NCBI RefSeq assembly: GCF_037038585.1
Contig: NC_092520.1
Coordinates: forward strand, 118,465,001-118,529,000
DNA length: 64,000 bases
Source: Patagioenas fasciata
Taxonomy: Eukaryota; Chordata; Aves; Columbiformes; Columbidae
Direction: 5' to 3'
Shown: positions 36,400 through 48,172 of the stretch, piece by piece
How positions within the stretch are numbered: the first letter of the stretch is position 1
How the letters are laid out: each line of letters starts with the position of its first letter
The notes under the pieces: model-generated
Databases searched by the model: none
What the model saw: only the letters and a program-made list of their open reading frames with translations
Told to the model about the DNA's origin: nothing
Translations under genes and position numbers: made by a program

Positions 36400-37500
36400 A
36401 CACGCTGGTTGACGCGGTGCGAGGCTGTTAAGGACACACGGACACGCGGGGACACAGGCACCCGTTCCCGCGGTGGAGAGGCTCGGCGGGGCTGAGCTGG
36501 AGCTGAGCCGCCGCCGGGGAAACTTTCCCCGGGGCTCGCTCGACATCGATCTCCTCCCCCGACCCCCTCCTCCCCGGTGCTCAGCCTCCCTCTGCCTCCT
36601 CCGCAACGAACAGCAAACAAGGATAAATATTTACTAACTCAGCTTTCCCAGCCCCGGTGTGGCACGGTGCTCTTAGGCTTCGCCGAGCTGCCGAAGTTTG
36701 CATCCCCCTCCGCCGGATCCCCCCCTTTCCTCCCCGTCGCCTGCGTCCCGCTCTCCTCTCCGCGGTTCCCCCGCCGCGCCCAGCCCCACGCCTTCAGCCC
36801 ACGCGAACGTGAGGCCGCGCTTCTCCCGGGGACCCCCCGGGTGCCTCCTGCCACCGCCGGGGCTTCTGCCCCCAAGGACAGCGGCAAATCCTAGCATCCT
36901 AAAACAGAAGTAAAAAAAGCTCTATTGCCTCCCCACTGTCCCATCCCCATCCCGCCTCCGTCCCCTTCCCGCTTTCCAGCAGCGCGGGGTCTAGTTGTGG
37001 GAAAGCCGGTTCCCCTCTCGGCTCTCGCAGCCCACGGGGCGCAGCTCGGCCCGGACGCGCAAATTGCGCGGCAGTCCGCGACCGCCGCCACCCGCCACCC
37101 CCGACGGCAGCGGGGAAGGCCGCCGGGAGGGAGCCCTGCAGACGGGGGAACTTGCCTCAGACTCGCTCCGAAAGCGAAAAGCGAAACAAAGCACCGGAAA
37201 GGGAAAGGGAAAAAAAAAAAAAAGGGGGGGAAAGGAAAAAAAGAAAAAGCGGTGTAAATCGCAACCTTCCCCGGGGATCCGGCCACCGCCCCACGCCACG
37301 GGAGCAGGAGGCGGAGGGTGCGGGGGCGCGGGCAGCCCCGTGGGCGGGCACGTCCTCACTGCACGCTCCCCGCACCGCGAAGCTTTGCGCGAAATAACGG
37401 GCCCGTCCCGTCCCATCCCTATGGGACGGCGGGGAGCAGGGGGAGGCGGGGAGCGTACCTAGCCCCCCGCCCCCCAACCCCTGGCTGTGTGGACACCTAG
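36400..37500. other. Upstream CpG island, candidate location of distal promoter and noncoding exon 1
   Basis: A strong CpG island about 2-3 kb upstream of the SHOX ATG. Mammalian SHOX has a noncoding exon 1 driven by a distal promoter several kb upstream, so this island or the next one may hold it. No splice donor could be assigned with confidence. Overlapping open frames on both strands are not credible proteins. Confidence 0.4.
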
Positions 37501-37699
37501 GAAAGGGTGTTGCGGGTGTGGGCAAAGGTGTGGGTCATTTTTGACCTCGCTACAAATTTTAGCAGCGGGTGCATGTGGGAATTACACTTATTGCTGTTCC
37601 TGATAACGGGCTCGGGAGGAGGGATGGAGGGAGGCGGGGAGAGAAGGAGCTGCCTTCCAAACCTCATTCCCTTGCAGTCACCGAGCTCCTGGGACCCTG

Positions 37700-38300
37700 T
37701 CACAGAACTAAGAACTCACCAGCGCCGCTCAGAGCTGCCACCGGCTCAGCTCGGCACCCCGATTACTCCTTTGCCGCGGTGCAAGCCACCCCGCTCTCCC
37801 TGACCGCCCCTTACACTCCCTCCCAGGGCGGGGTATCAGCGGCGTGTTGAGGGTTCCTCTGGCAGCGCGTCCTCCTGAGTCATCTGCGGGGCACTGTACC
37901 CCCATATCCTGCTTCTCCCTCCTTGTCGCCCCGGGGCACCGGACAGGAGCCCTCCTCCCTGCTGGGAATCCTAACTGGGCAAAAGCGGGGTGGGGTGCCA
38001 TTCATTCCACCCCGCTTTCTTTCCCATCTCCTCACTTGCCCCACTGCCGGCCCTTACGGGGCTGAGTCCCCTCCGGAGACTCGAGCTCGCCCCCGGGTCG
38101 CCGCCTCCTCCCCGTCTGCCGCTCCCCGCAGCCCACGAAGCCCCGAGGCCCCGGAGGGTTGCGCAGAGGCTGCCGACCGAGGGGAGCCGGGGGTCGGTGG
38201 TCCCGAGTGCTCAAAAATGGGCAGGAGTGTGAGGCTTAGGGTTAAGGCTTGCGAGCAGAGAATCTCGCCCTGCCGGGGAACAGCCCCGGGCCAGGTATGG
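37700..38300. other. Second upstream CpG island
   Basis: A CpG-dense block separated from the previous island by about 200 bp of lower CpG content. It is an alternative site for a distal SHOX promoter. No gene is seen in it. Confidence 0.4.
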
Positions 38301-38379
38301 CAGAAAAGCGTTTATTTAGCGTGGTGTCGATACATGTGCTGTTTTTTTCCTCAGCTTTCGAAGGGATCTCTTGACCACT

Positions 38380-39240
38380 GGGAGTTTTTCTCCGAGTTAA
38401 GCGAGAGGAATAATTATGAATGAGTTTAAGCGTTGCATTAGCTTTAAGCATTTCCAAGGCAAAGTATTGGATTTCATATTTATAAGAGGAATTTACATTT
38501 GTACATTGACTCATGGCATGACGTAGGGCGAAACTGATTTCCTCTCACCCGCCCTCGCCCCCCGCTTCAGCTTATTTTCGTCGAATTGGAGCAAATAAGC
38601 AAACAGAAAAAACATCGTTTTAATCCACACTTTAATAAGCGCTGACCTGAAGAGGAAGATTTTGTTGAGTAGATATCTGAGTCCTCTCTCCCCATCTCCA
38701 TTCCTCCCTCCCTCTCTCCCTCCCTCTCTCTCTCGTGATTAATTCAGAGACTGTAATCATGGACATTGTACATCAAACCTTTCTGCTCACTCTACAGACT
38801 CCTGCAGATTTTTATTGGTTTACATGAAAGCGAGTAAACATATTTCAGAGGATGCCCTTTCAATCTGGCTCCATTTCCACAGCACATAATTCCAAGGACA
38901 ATTTGTTTTAATAATAAGAATAGATGCAGTGTTAATGGTTTTCAATTTGTGTTTAAAAAAAAATTAAATATTTATAAGTATCGATCGAGGGTTTCAGGAT
39001 TTTACAGACGCCTTAACACGTTTCATAGATGGGATTTTTTTTATTTAGAAACCTGCGTCGTATTCTCTTTTATGGTGTTTATTGATTTAAGCAACATCCG
39101 TGTCTCAAATGAGAGACTAATAGATTTTCATTAAAATAGGCTCTCTTAATCCTGATTGTGAATGGATATGATTGATCCATCCAGCACACTACACATCTAT
39201 AATATTAATAAAGGACATTATCACGGCAGGACTTGCTTTT
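38380..39240. promoter_or_regulatory. Candidate upstream element, about -4 to -5 kb
   Basis: Mostly unique AT-rich sequence upstream of the SHOX CpG islands, including a GATTAATT motif and TATTTATA-type motifs. It contains one pyrimidine-rich simple repeat near 38690-38735. No exon is recognisable. Low-confidence regulatory candidate. Confidence 0.22.
38690..38735. repeat. (CT/CCCT)n pyrimidine tract
   Basis: CCTCCCTCCCTCTC units. Simple repeat between the second upstream CpG island and the AT-rich block. Confidence 0.9.
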
Positions 39241-39589
39241 CCGTCATCAGGGCACTTTTTCTTTTTTTTTTTTCTTTTTTTTATTTTTTTTTTTACCTCT
39301 TTGCAACCTTAAAGATTTATTTGGGGGCCGTAAAACGACCCACAGGAGGGAAAGGCATCGGGAAGAATACTTTTTTATATTAGATTTTTTTTTTGGTAGC
39401 TTCAGTGGAAAGATTTTTTTTTTTTTTTTTTTAATCTACACGCCGCTGGGGCAACATATGGTGAAAATTAAACTGTTTCCCTGCAAATCTAATCTTAAAA
39501 CATTTATGTTGAGTTTTATTTTTAGAAAAACATTTTTAAAGGAGAGGAAAACAATCTTGGATGAAAAGTAAAATAAAGAACACTTGAGA

Positions 39590-40560
39590 GGCTATAGTTT
39601 AAACTAACAATAGCCTACTTCCCCGGCTGAGGCTGCTGAACGGGTACCGTACCTGATGAATATGTTACGAAGCAGTCGGGACATGGAGCGGCTACAGTAA
39701 TTAATGGAGTGTGACAGAAATGCTAAGGGCTTAATTGTCTTTATTCCGACTTCTAGCAACGCAACCAAAGGGATACATTAATTCAATACAAAAACACACA
39801 AATGCTCTCCTCTCTCCTACACGGAGGCACATGCAAACACGCACTCACACGCACACACACAGACACAGACACCTCCCACAACGTCTCTTCTCTATCACAA
39901 TTATAATTTTTTTTTAAACCGCGTACTGCCAGCAACATTAATTACTCATATATTCATTACAGGAAGCCTAGACGCGTTCAAATCCTCATCTACTTGTGTA
40001 AAATTAAACATTCACGTGGTGAATTACAATAAGCAATTTCTTTTGTGTGTAATTAATTACAGTTTAGTGGGTGAGTATAACGGGCGAGTAGCGCCTTGAT
40101 TTTAGTCGCCCTGGATAACTCGAGCAGAATTGGAAGCCTATCAGAAAAAGTGCAGCAAAAAGAAAGAAAAAAAGTTCCGAGCTGTAAAGTTTGTACTGAT
40201 TTTAGCAAGACAAAATACACACAGAGAAAATTGTTTCCCTCCTTCAGTAATGTGCGAGGGACGCTGCAATTTTGAACTCTGTAATAATGATTAATAAGTC
40301 AAAAGGGCATATTTTTATTTTATGGTATGCAGCGCTCAAGGGAATATTCCATGTATGTCTTTAAAACGAAGTAGGAATATTTACACACATGCACAGAGTT
40401 AGCAACAGCACCAAAGAAAGGAAAAAAAACCGCGACAATTTCGGTGAACTATTACGTTTTTTCAATTATTTCCCAATGAGCATTTCAATGAACTGTTACA
40501 TTTTCCCAATTCACAGGGAAGATTTATGGGATTATTAAGATTTCTAGTGGAAATATTATA
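39590..40560. promoter_or_regulatory. Candidate upstream element, about -5 to -6 kb
   Basis: A largely unique AT-rich block between two CpG-rich zones, with CAGTAATTAATGG (about 39695-39707), CATTAATTACTC (about 39937), a TAATTAATTA palindrome at 40050-40059 and TAATGATTA near 40284. The density of Q50 homeodomain-type motifs is notable. A CA-rich microsatellite lies at 39825-39873. Function is inferred. Confidence 0.3.
39825..39873. repeat. CA-rich microsatellite
   Basis: Imperfect (CA)n with ACG and CAGA interruptions. Confidence 0.85.
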
Positions 40561-40683
40561 CAGTGGAAGTTTATCGTCTCTCAGGGATTGTACACCATTT
40601 GATATCAATTTCCAGATGTTATGATCTTTTGCAGAAAATAATTGAGTATATTAACTTCTTTCTCACAGAAGACTATTTAGGGG

Positions 40684-40706
40684 TTATTTATTTATTTATT
40701 TATTTA
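40684..40706. repeat. (TTTA)n microsatellite
   Basis: About five to six TTTA units. Confidence 0.9.
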
Positions 40707-40909
40707 GTCAAGGACACAACTGCCTCTTCTCTGCCTCCCTCCCCCCCACCCTTTTCCCCTTACCAGAATGAAATTTTTGAAACATTAGTGTAAACTTAAA
40801 TCAGATAATAGTTTAATACTCAAAGGAAGGAATAATTCATTTGCGAGTTTGTTATAAGCAGAAGCCCGTGGATTTGCCTATATTTTAACTTAAGAATAAG
40901 GTACAGCTC

Positions 40910-41800
40910 GCCCATTTCCTTGCCAATGGTCGTGGGCAGAGGGAAGGCACCGTGCATCGGGGTGGGTGCTGGAGGCCCCCGCGGGGTCGCGGAGGTTCAG
41001 CGGTCGGGGGGGGCGGGCAGCGGGCACCCCACTGTCCCGCACTCCACCACGGCGGCGTGAGCTCCGCCGTGACCGTACGATTAAAGCAAGTTGGAAACGA
41101 CACGCGTGATTTTGAAGGGTCTCTTCAACGCTGTGCTCGCCCCGTTCGGCGGTAAGTCCGTAAGTCCTCGCAGGCCTGGGGAGTACGCACGGAGTACGCA
41201 CACGCGTGGGCAGTCACACACGCACGCTCACACACACAGACGGATCCCTGCATATGGGCGTGCGTGCACAGGCACGGACACACACACGCACAAGCCCTTC
41301 GAGCCCCCACTCCGTGATCTGGCAGGGCTCAGCGGCAGCGGTGGGATGCCCCCTCCCCACCCCCGCGGCCAGGCCCGGGGCTACGCCGGTTCCCCGCTGT
41401 TCCCGGGTGAGACGGAGTGGGACGCTGCCCTGCCCGGGGCTGCATCCGTGGCCGGCCCGGCCCGGCCCGTCGGGAGAATGGGACAGATTGTTAATGGCAG
41501 ATATGCAGCTGTGCCCCAGAGAGAAGGGCGGACGCCCCGCTAGTCTCCGGTCCCCACTCGTGCAGGCTGCGGGTGGGAGAGGTGTGCCGGCCGGTGCCTG
41601 CTGCTGAGATCTGCCCCGACACCTCAGGCGTAAAATCAGTGGGTACCGCAGCGCCGTCTCTCCCGAGAAAGGGTCGGACCGCGTCCCCTCCAGTCCCCCC
41701 TGAGCTAACCTCGGCCCTGGCTGTCGCCCTCCGCAGCCGACAGGCAGAGACAACCCCGCCGCCCCCGCTCGGCTGCCGTCGGAAGGAATGGGGTCGGATG
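40910..41800. other. Third upstream CpG island
   Basis: A CpG-rich block 6.5-7.4 kb upstream of the SHOX ATG, containing CA-rich simple sequence in its middle. It is the last CpG-rich segment before the AT-rich flank. It could be the distal promoter or the start of a divergent noncoding transcript; neither can be shown. Confidence 0.4.
41199..41295. repeat. CA/CACG-rich simple sequence in upstream CpG island
   Basis: Repeated CACA, CACGCA and CGTG units; partly CpG-containing microsatellite sequence. Confidence 0.75.
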
Positions 41801-42070
41801 GAGCGAGATTTCACCCCAAAAAAAGATTAAGGACTTCGGCGGGCTTCAATGCCCATGAACGGTGGGGTGGGGAGCGAGGGAGCTAACATTTCACAGGTTC
41901 CCTCACCTCGAGTTTATCGGGGCAGTTAAAGGGGAAAAAAGAGGTGGGGGAGAAGGAGAGAGAAAGAAAATCAACTTTAAGAGACTCCGGGTTTAAATAA
42001 CAGCCTTTGATATTTTGACAGTAAAATGGAAAACACTTAACAGGAGTCAAGTTTTGATGTCTGAGGCTGG

Positions 42071-42081
42071 CAGCGCCCCCT
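42071..42081 (-). promoter_or_regulatory. Possible CTCF core motif AGGGGGCGCTG
   Basis: The minus strand carries AGGGGGCGCTG, which matches the CTCF core, but the upstream CCA part of the consensus is absent. It lies at the border between the CpG-rich SHOX domain and the AT-rich flank. Weak evidence. Confidence 0.25.
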
Positions 42082-45000
42082 AAAATTATATTGTCTTGCC
42101 TGCTGCTTCAAATTGGACGCAGGACCCTATAACATCTCTCCAGGTCTTTATCTGCAGCCTTTCTGATTGCAAAACCATAATTGTATCATTTTACACTAGT
42201 CAACTAAGCAAGTGCCAGTGGAATAAAATCCACAAAGTGCACACACATACCAGCTCTCCGGCTAAAGCAGTCTGTTCTTTGCAAGTTGTAAAGGCCTGCA
42301 AATTAAATACCAATTACTGGAAGCAATAAAATGGTTTTTATTGCACGAAACCTACTTAAAACAGAAAAGAATAGTCGTTTTATTTTCGGGAGGGGGATGG
42401 GGGGGCAGCTCACGAAGACATATATTGGCAGAGAAAGATTATATACAGTGCCTGCACGGGGCCACAATGGAGACATTCTACCACTGGCAGCAGGCAGGGC
42501 TTCCTCCCATGTTGTACAGAGGAAGGTTGTACAGAAGTGCTTATGATAGGGATTATTGTAGGTGAGACTCAGAGAGGTGGGAAGCCTGGGAACAGTAGCT
42601 CTAGGTAGAAGTTATACAACAGCGGTCCGATGTGCTTTTAAGTTCCTTGCCAAATGAGGCTATAAGGAGTCAGGGGTGAGACTAACATGGAGTGGGAGGA
42701 GGTCTGCAAGGGAGTATAAGCAGCAGCTTGCCCTCTCCTTCCCCTGCCCTTTCTTCCTTCCCCTCTTTGGGGATGAAGAGATTACTGAATTTCTACCTTT
42801 TGAGCATCAGCATGAAAAGGCTCCTAATGCCCTATTGTACTCTCCAGCTCCCTTGGTGGGGTAGTCCCCTTGGACTGCAGCCTAGTGGGATGGAGCTAGC
42901 AGTGTTATCTGGGTTACCAGCCCCACAGCAAGACTGCTGTACCCCCCAAAACATCCTCAACTTTCTATGGTGTGAAACAACATCAGCAAACCTGCTGGTG
43001 GGAGGGATGTTTATCCAAATAAGACACCCTCAGCTTTGTCTGAGCTTGGTTGCCTTTCACTGCAACAGAGCCCTGTGTCTAGCACAAAAAAGAGTGGAAG
43101 TAGTCAGAAAGCCATGCTCTGGTGGAGGAAAATCAGTGCGATAAGTAATATGACAAACTTCATTTAATACACTCAGCCCTCGAATTGCACATTGAAATGT
43201 CTCTCATATACATACATCCCACTCCTAATTTCCCTAGTGTTTCATTACTCCTGGAACATCCCGTCCTTGTGGTTTTCCTTATATTGTGTCAGCGCTTCAC
43301 CCTTGGCTTCACTTAATGCCAGGAACTGCCTGTGGATGGGACAGGACACGGCTCTGGGGAGCACCTACCACGCACAGCAGGTCACAACACTTAACACTGA
43401 CGGGGGCTTGCGTTGTGCCTCTGTAAACAGGATTTGAAAATGCAAGGTTTATTTTTTCCAATGACAGAGGCAATTTGAGGATTGCAAGCTTGTTTCTTAA
43501 CATGACCCCATTCTAAGTGAACTAAATTCCTTAACTCACCAGAGCGTATTATACAGAGCCAGGCTGAGGCAACAAAGACATCTTCCAAGCTAATTACTTG
43601 CAAGCGTGCAGACTTTCTGTAGATGAATTGGATTTAGAAATGCTTGAAGACTAGACTTGACTAGACTTAGAAACACAGAGAAAACTGAAACGCTGCCATG
43701 TGCTTTACTGCCGTTTCAAAGATTCCCCGCGCTTGCCGCATGGAATCTCCAACTTTCGAAACGATCCATTTAAGCTGCTCTGCTGCTGCTTGCACCATGA
43801 GGAGAGCAATGTCACAGGCAGGGGCTTGGGGGTGCAGGTTACATGCAGCCTTTTTCTAGCCTAGGGGAGCCATCTCCCCCAGAGGCTGTGTGATGCAAAA
43901 GGCTCTGGGATGGTGCTGGCCTCCAAGGGGGCCTTGAAGGAGATGGTCCTGGAACACCTGGGAGGTCTTGGGGCCACTCTCCAGCACCAGTGGGGCTGCT
44001 GCACCAGGGGGAAGGGTGGTGTTGATGGGGCTGCTGGCACCAGAAGCAGCAAAGTGGAATGTTTTCCTTTGTCTCCCCAAAATGGAGGGACTTTGGGGCT
44101 TATTTTTCCAGCTGATAGTCTTATTTTCTTGGCTGCATTTCCCGCCCCCACCTTTGAGGCAAGAAGTGCCCCGCCAGTGGCTGGCCTGGGGTTTGCTCAC
44201 GAGGGCTCAGCTGCTCAGCACTAAGGACGTGGCCTTCAGAAATAGTTGGGTCTCCTAATATCAGCCCCAAGGAAATGGAGGCCCAGGGCTGACTTCTGCA
44301 GGTCCCTCTGCTGCACTGGGTTCTCATTTAATGCTGAGGGAGGAAAAGCTATGGGAACGAAAAGGTTTAATGGCATAGTAATGCTGCTCCTTTTGGGCAG
44401 GGGGTGGGAGCACTGTCAGAGAGGAGAGTGTTTATTCATTTATTTTTCCTTAAAGAGAGGAATTCTGTACTCAGTGTTGCTAAATAAACAGGACTTAGGC
44501 TGCTGCACATCCAAATCACATCATACGCTCCCATTTAAGCCCCTCACTGCGTGTCCACGCGTGCAAATATCCACCTATTGACAAGGCTGTGGGGGTTTCT
44601 GGTTTTGTTTAAAAATTGGCTGCCTGCAGCCTTCCCTTAGTTCCTCTGGGTACGTGTGAGCAGCTGTGGAGAGCTGCAAGGCTAGCCAACAGACCTTGTA
44701 GCCCCCACAGATGTCAATTAGTTTCTCTCGGGCTTCCTTTGGATACACTGGGGTCTTGAGACCTCCATGTGCTGACTTATTTGTAAAGCATGAGTTATTC
44801 ACTAACTCCGTGTTATTAATTAGAAGATTATCAGCTCTCAGTGGTTCGCTTGCCTACTGCAGGGAGGTTCCAAGGAAACCCTCATACAGACCATGCTTAA
44901 GGAGAGCGTCGATTGATTACTATGGTGGGACATTCCTGCTTTCTGCATTAAGGAGGGATATGAAAGGCTTTGGAGACCCTGAGTGCCTTTCCAGGCTTGG

Positions 45001-45789
45001 GTAACCCAGAAAGCAGCTCGTGGCAGCTGCACCGCTGCAGTTTGGTGAGGGCTGGCCAGCCACTCATGGAGGCAAGCCTGGGGATGGGGGCCAAAGGTCT
45101 TGGGAAAACGTTCAAAGAGCCCGTGTTGTGCTGTAAGGGGTGGGGGGGAAACGCTGCATAAACCCTTCTGGCAACTAGAAAAAGACAAGGAGCTGGGTGC
45201 TAAAAGTGCAAGGAGGAAGGGAACAGTTAAGTACATCGCCTCTAGACACCACAGTTTTTTAAACTAGTTAAACTGACTGCACTCCTCTGGGAATCCATTT
45301 TAGAGGAGGCAAAATTGAATGCATCTTTAATTTGCCTAATTTTCTTCATCCTATATATTTTCAGATCCTCCCTGTGCTAATGAATCCTTGCTGTGTTCAC
45401 AGGGAGTGAGACTTGTTAGTATTAGCAGAGGTCATCATGGCCTTTCTCCGAGCCATCACTGTCCTTCCCATGACTCGATCAAGTATTCAGGAGGGTCGTG
45501 CGAGGGAAGGAGAAGGGTCAGCTCAACCCGCCTGAAGTTTAACCACTTTCCTTTGAAAGAAGGCACGCTTTGATCTAAGGTGTGACATCAAGCACAATAT
45601 ATAGTTATATATAAGCTTTTGTACAGAAAAAAAACAGGAGGCCAGCTCTGCAGTAACATGAAAGTCTTGGTGCAGATAAAAACCATCAGTGAAAGCCAGG
45701 AGAAGAGTTTTGTTATGGAAGAGGATTTGGTGATGATGCTGCTGGAGGCCTGGTATATCTGGGGTTTGCGATCTGTGGTTTTGTGAGGG

Positions 45790-45880
45790 ATTTCCTGTGT
45801 GCTGTTGAGCAAGTCACTTTTTAATCTTCCTCTACCTCAGTTTCCCACCTGCAAGATGGGAATTAAATGAAACATTTTGT
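45790..45880 (+). mobile_element. MIR-like ancient SINE relic
   Basis: GAGCAAGTCACTTTTTAATC, then CTCTACCTCAGTTTCCC and ACCTGCAAGATGGGAATTAAA, parallel the MIR core (GGCAAGTCACTTAACCTCT, CCTCAGTTTCCTCATCTGTA, AAATGGGGATAA). It is diverged but collinear. Confidence 0.65.
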
Positions 45881-48111
45881 CTTCTCTTCATTTGTACGTC
45901 TTATCTATGTAGTCTATAAAGTTTAGGGCATTGCTTCTATTTTTGTTTTGTCTACTGTCAGGCAGTTTCACGTTCCTTGGGACCCTTAGGGATTTTCCAT
46001 AACACAGACAATAAGTTTAACAGGTTGTCTCTCTCTCTTTGTTTTCTTCTTTCTTTTTTAAAAGTATTTTTCCCAGCCTTTGGCCACAGAGCTCGCCACA
46101 TCTTGTTCTCATGAGCCAAATGCACAAAATATCTCCACAGCACCTCCGTGGAGTCTCTGCCTCCCACTGAACAAGGTCTTACCAGATTACAAGGAAATAA
46201 CAATCACTGCTGTCTACCAAACTGACCCATCTACTCTGCTCTGCTTGGTAGATTGGTTGAAACCACCAGTGACCCAAAAAAAACTTGCCCTTCTTAAGAC
46301 AGAAACACTAAACAGCAAAGTGGTTCCCATGATTTTTAAATTCATAGAAAGAGAGTATCCGTACAGGATGTAGACCTCATGTTTGCACTATGAATATGCT
46401 CAAATTCTTTAGGGGGTGCCTGGGAATAGCAGAGCCCAGGCTTTAAAAGTGGTCAGTAATTTATCTGTCTCTGTCTCCCCCCTAATCTGAGGCAACAGGT
46501 CCAGATTTAAAACCGGGTCATGTGTTGTCAATTCCTGTTGTCTTCAACCATCACAAATTGTTAATTACTGTGCTCTTCAAAAAGTTGTGTCCCATTTATC
46601 TCCTAAATCACCAAAAGGTGAGGCACCTCAAATAAGAGACTGCATTAAAGAGGCTAGTAAGTAATTACTTTTTTTTTTCCTCCATTATAGCAGATGAGGG
46701 GTACAATCAGATTAAATCTGGCAGGCCTTGCTGGAACAGTTTAAGAAGTTACCATCACCAGCTGCTTATTGCTATTCCTCTGCCAGAGGTTACTGCCTTC
46801 CCTCACCCGCAGACAGAGCGCAGTGAGTGTAGCCCTCAGCCACTGAAACACACAGGCCAGCGTCTTCGCTCAGACTTGCTGTCACTTTGTGTGCCTGTGT
46901 AGCACGGCACATGGGGAATAAGTATCAAGGACTACTAATATACATAAATATTTGGGACTAATTCCTACTTCTTATGAATATGCAAGTAAAATGCATTGGA
47001 GTGTTCTGAATAACTTTCCTTATTTAATTTTTGACATAATAGCTCATGTGATTGGTTTTTTCCAGAAGCACACAGGTGCAATTAATTTTCAAAATAACTT
47101 ACTAGTAACAAGCGCTAGAAACAGTTGGTTTTTGTCCCTGACTTTCTAAGATTTTTCAGACTATTTTTTCTCTCTTTATTGTTTTGTTTTCCCATGGCAA
47201 ATATTCAAGCTCTGTGGACACAGACTTCATGCTGCTTGAGGGAGGAGACATAAAAATGATACTGTCCTTCAGAGAATTATAATGTGAATGAAAGAGAAGA
47301 AAACTCCCTTTGTGGTCTATTTGTGCATTACTAGACAACCTTCCTTTGCCTCAAGATCCTTCATATTTAGCTACATCATTTTTGTACAATAAATAGATTG
47401 GATGAAAGGTCAAACGTAATTTGTGCATGCTTCAAATTTCTATTACTTCTAAGGTGATTTTAAAATAAAACAGGCCCACTGGGAGAAAAACTGTATGAGC
47501 ATATTTGCTAACCTAGATTGTATTTTAAGAAAGATTTTTGGCATGAGTGATTGAACAGACATCTCTCAACATTTTTTTTTGTTGTTTGGCTGGTTAGTTG
47601 TTGTTGGGTTTGTTTGCTTGTTTTTATTAGACAATTGACCAGTAAAAAGGCTCAATAGTAAACAGGTTTTCCTGTCTTCATGTTAGATGTATGATGCAAA
47701 TCAGGTGACTTCATGTGGTTGTCTTGCTTACTAAGTTAAACAGAAGATGTCAGAGTTAGGTCTGCTACTGGAAACTATTTTCCCGTGTAAAGAATGACAA
47801 AATAATGACTTCCCAAATGGTTATATAAATTCTGAAATTTGTTTGCCAGCAAAATTATTTATAGAATATTAACAACGCTTTCTTAGTTTGTTAAAATTAA
47901 GCTTTTACAAATAATAAGTAATATAGATCCTTAATCTACATCTGCCGTTAGTGTTAAACAAAGCATATTGTATAGGGCAAAAACAACATTCACTAGGAAA
48001 ATACATATATAATCTCCATAATCACAGTCATCAAAAACGATGACAACAAAAAAGCTTACATGACATATACAGCTGTAAATCCACATGGGTCAGTTACAGA
48101 ACTGACCTCAT

Positions 48112-48172
48112 TTAAAGTTGGACTAGGTGATCTTCCAAGGTCCTTTCTACCTGAATTATCCCATGATCTGAA
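48112..48172 (+). mobile_element. CR1 LINE 3'-end fragment
   Basis: A short relic of a CR1 3' UTR. The stretch GTTGGACTAGGTGATCTTCC followed by AAGGTCCTTTCTACCTGAAT and CCATGATCTGA parallels the CR1 tail, with several substitutions and a decayed terminal repeat. It is older than the copy at 12.7 kb. Boundaries are approximate. Confidence 0.75.

Noticed and set aside
36391-37462. Several 70-155 codon Pro/Arg/Gly-rich open frames in the upstream CpG island
   Set aside because: Both strands are open in several frames, as expected from GC content; no domain and no conserved splice structure.
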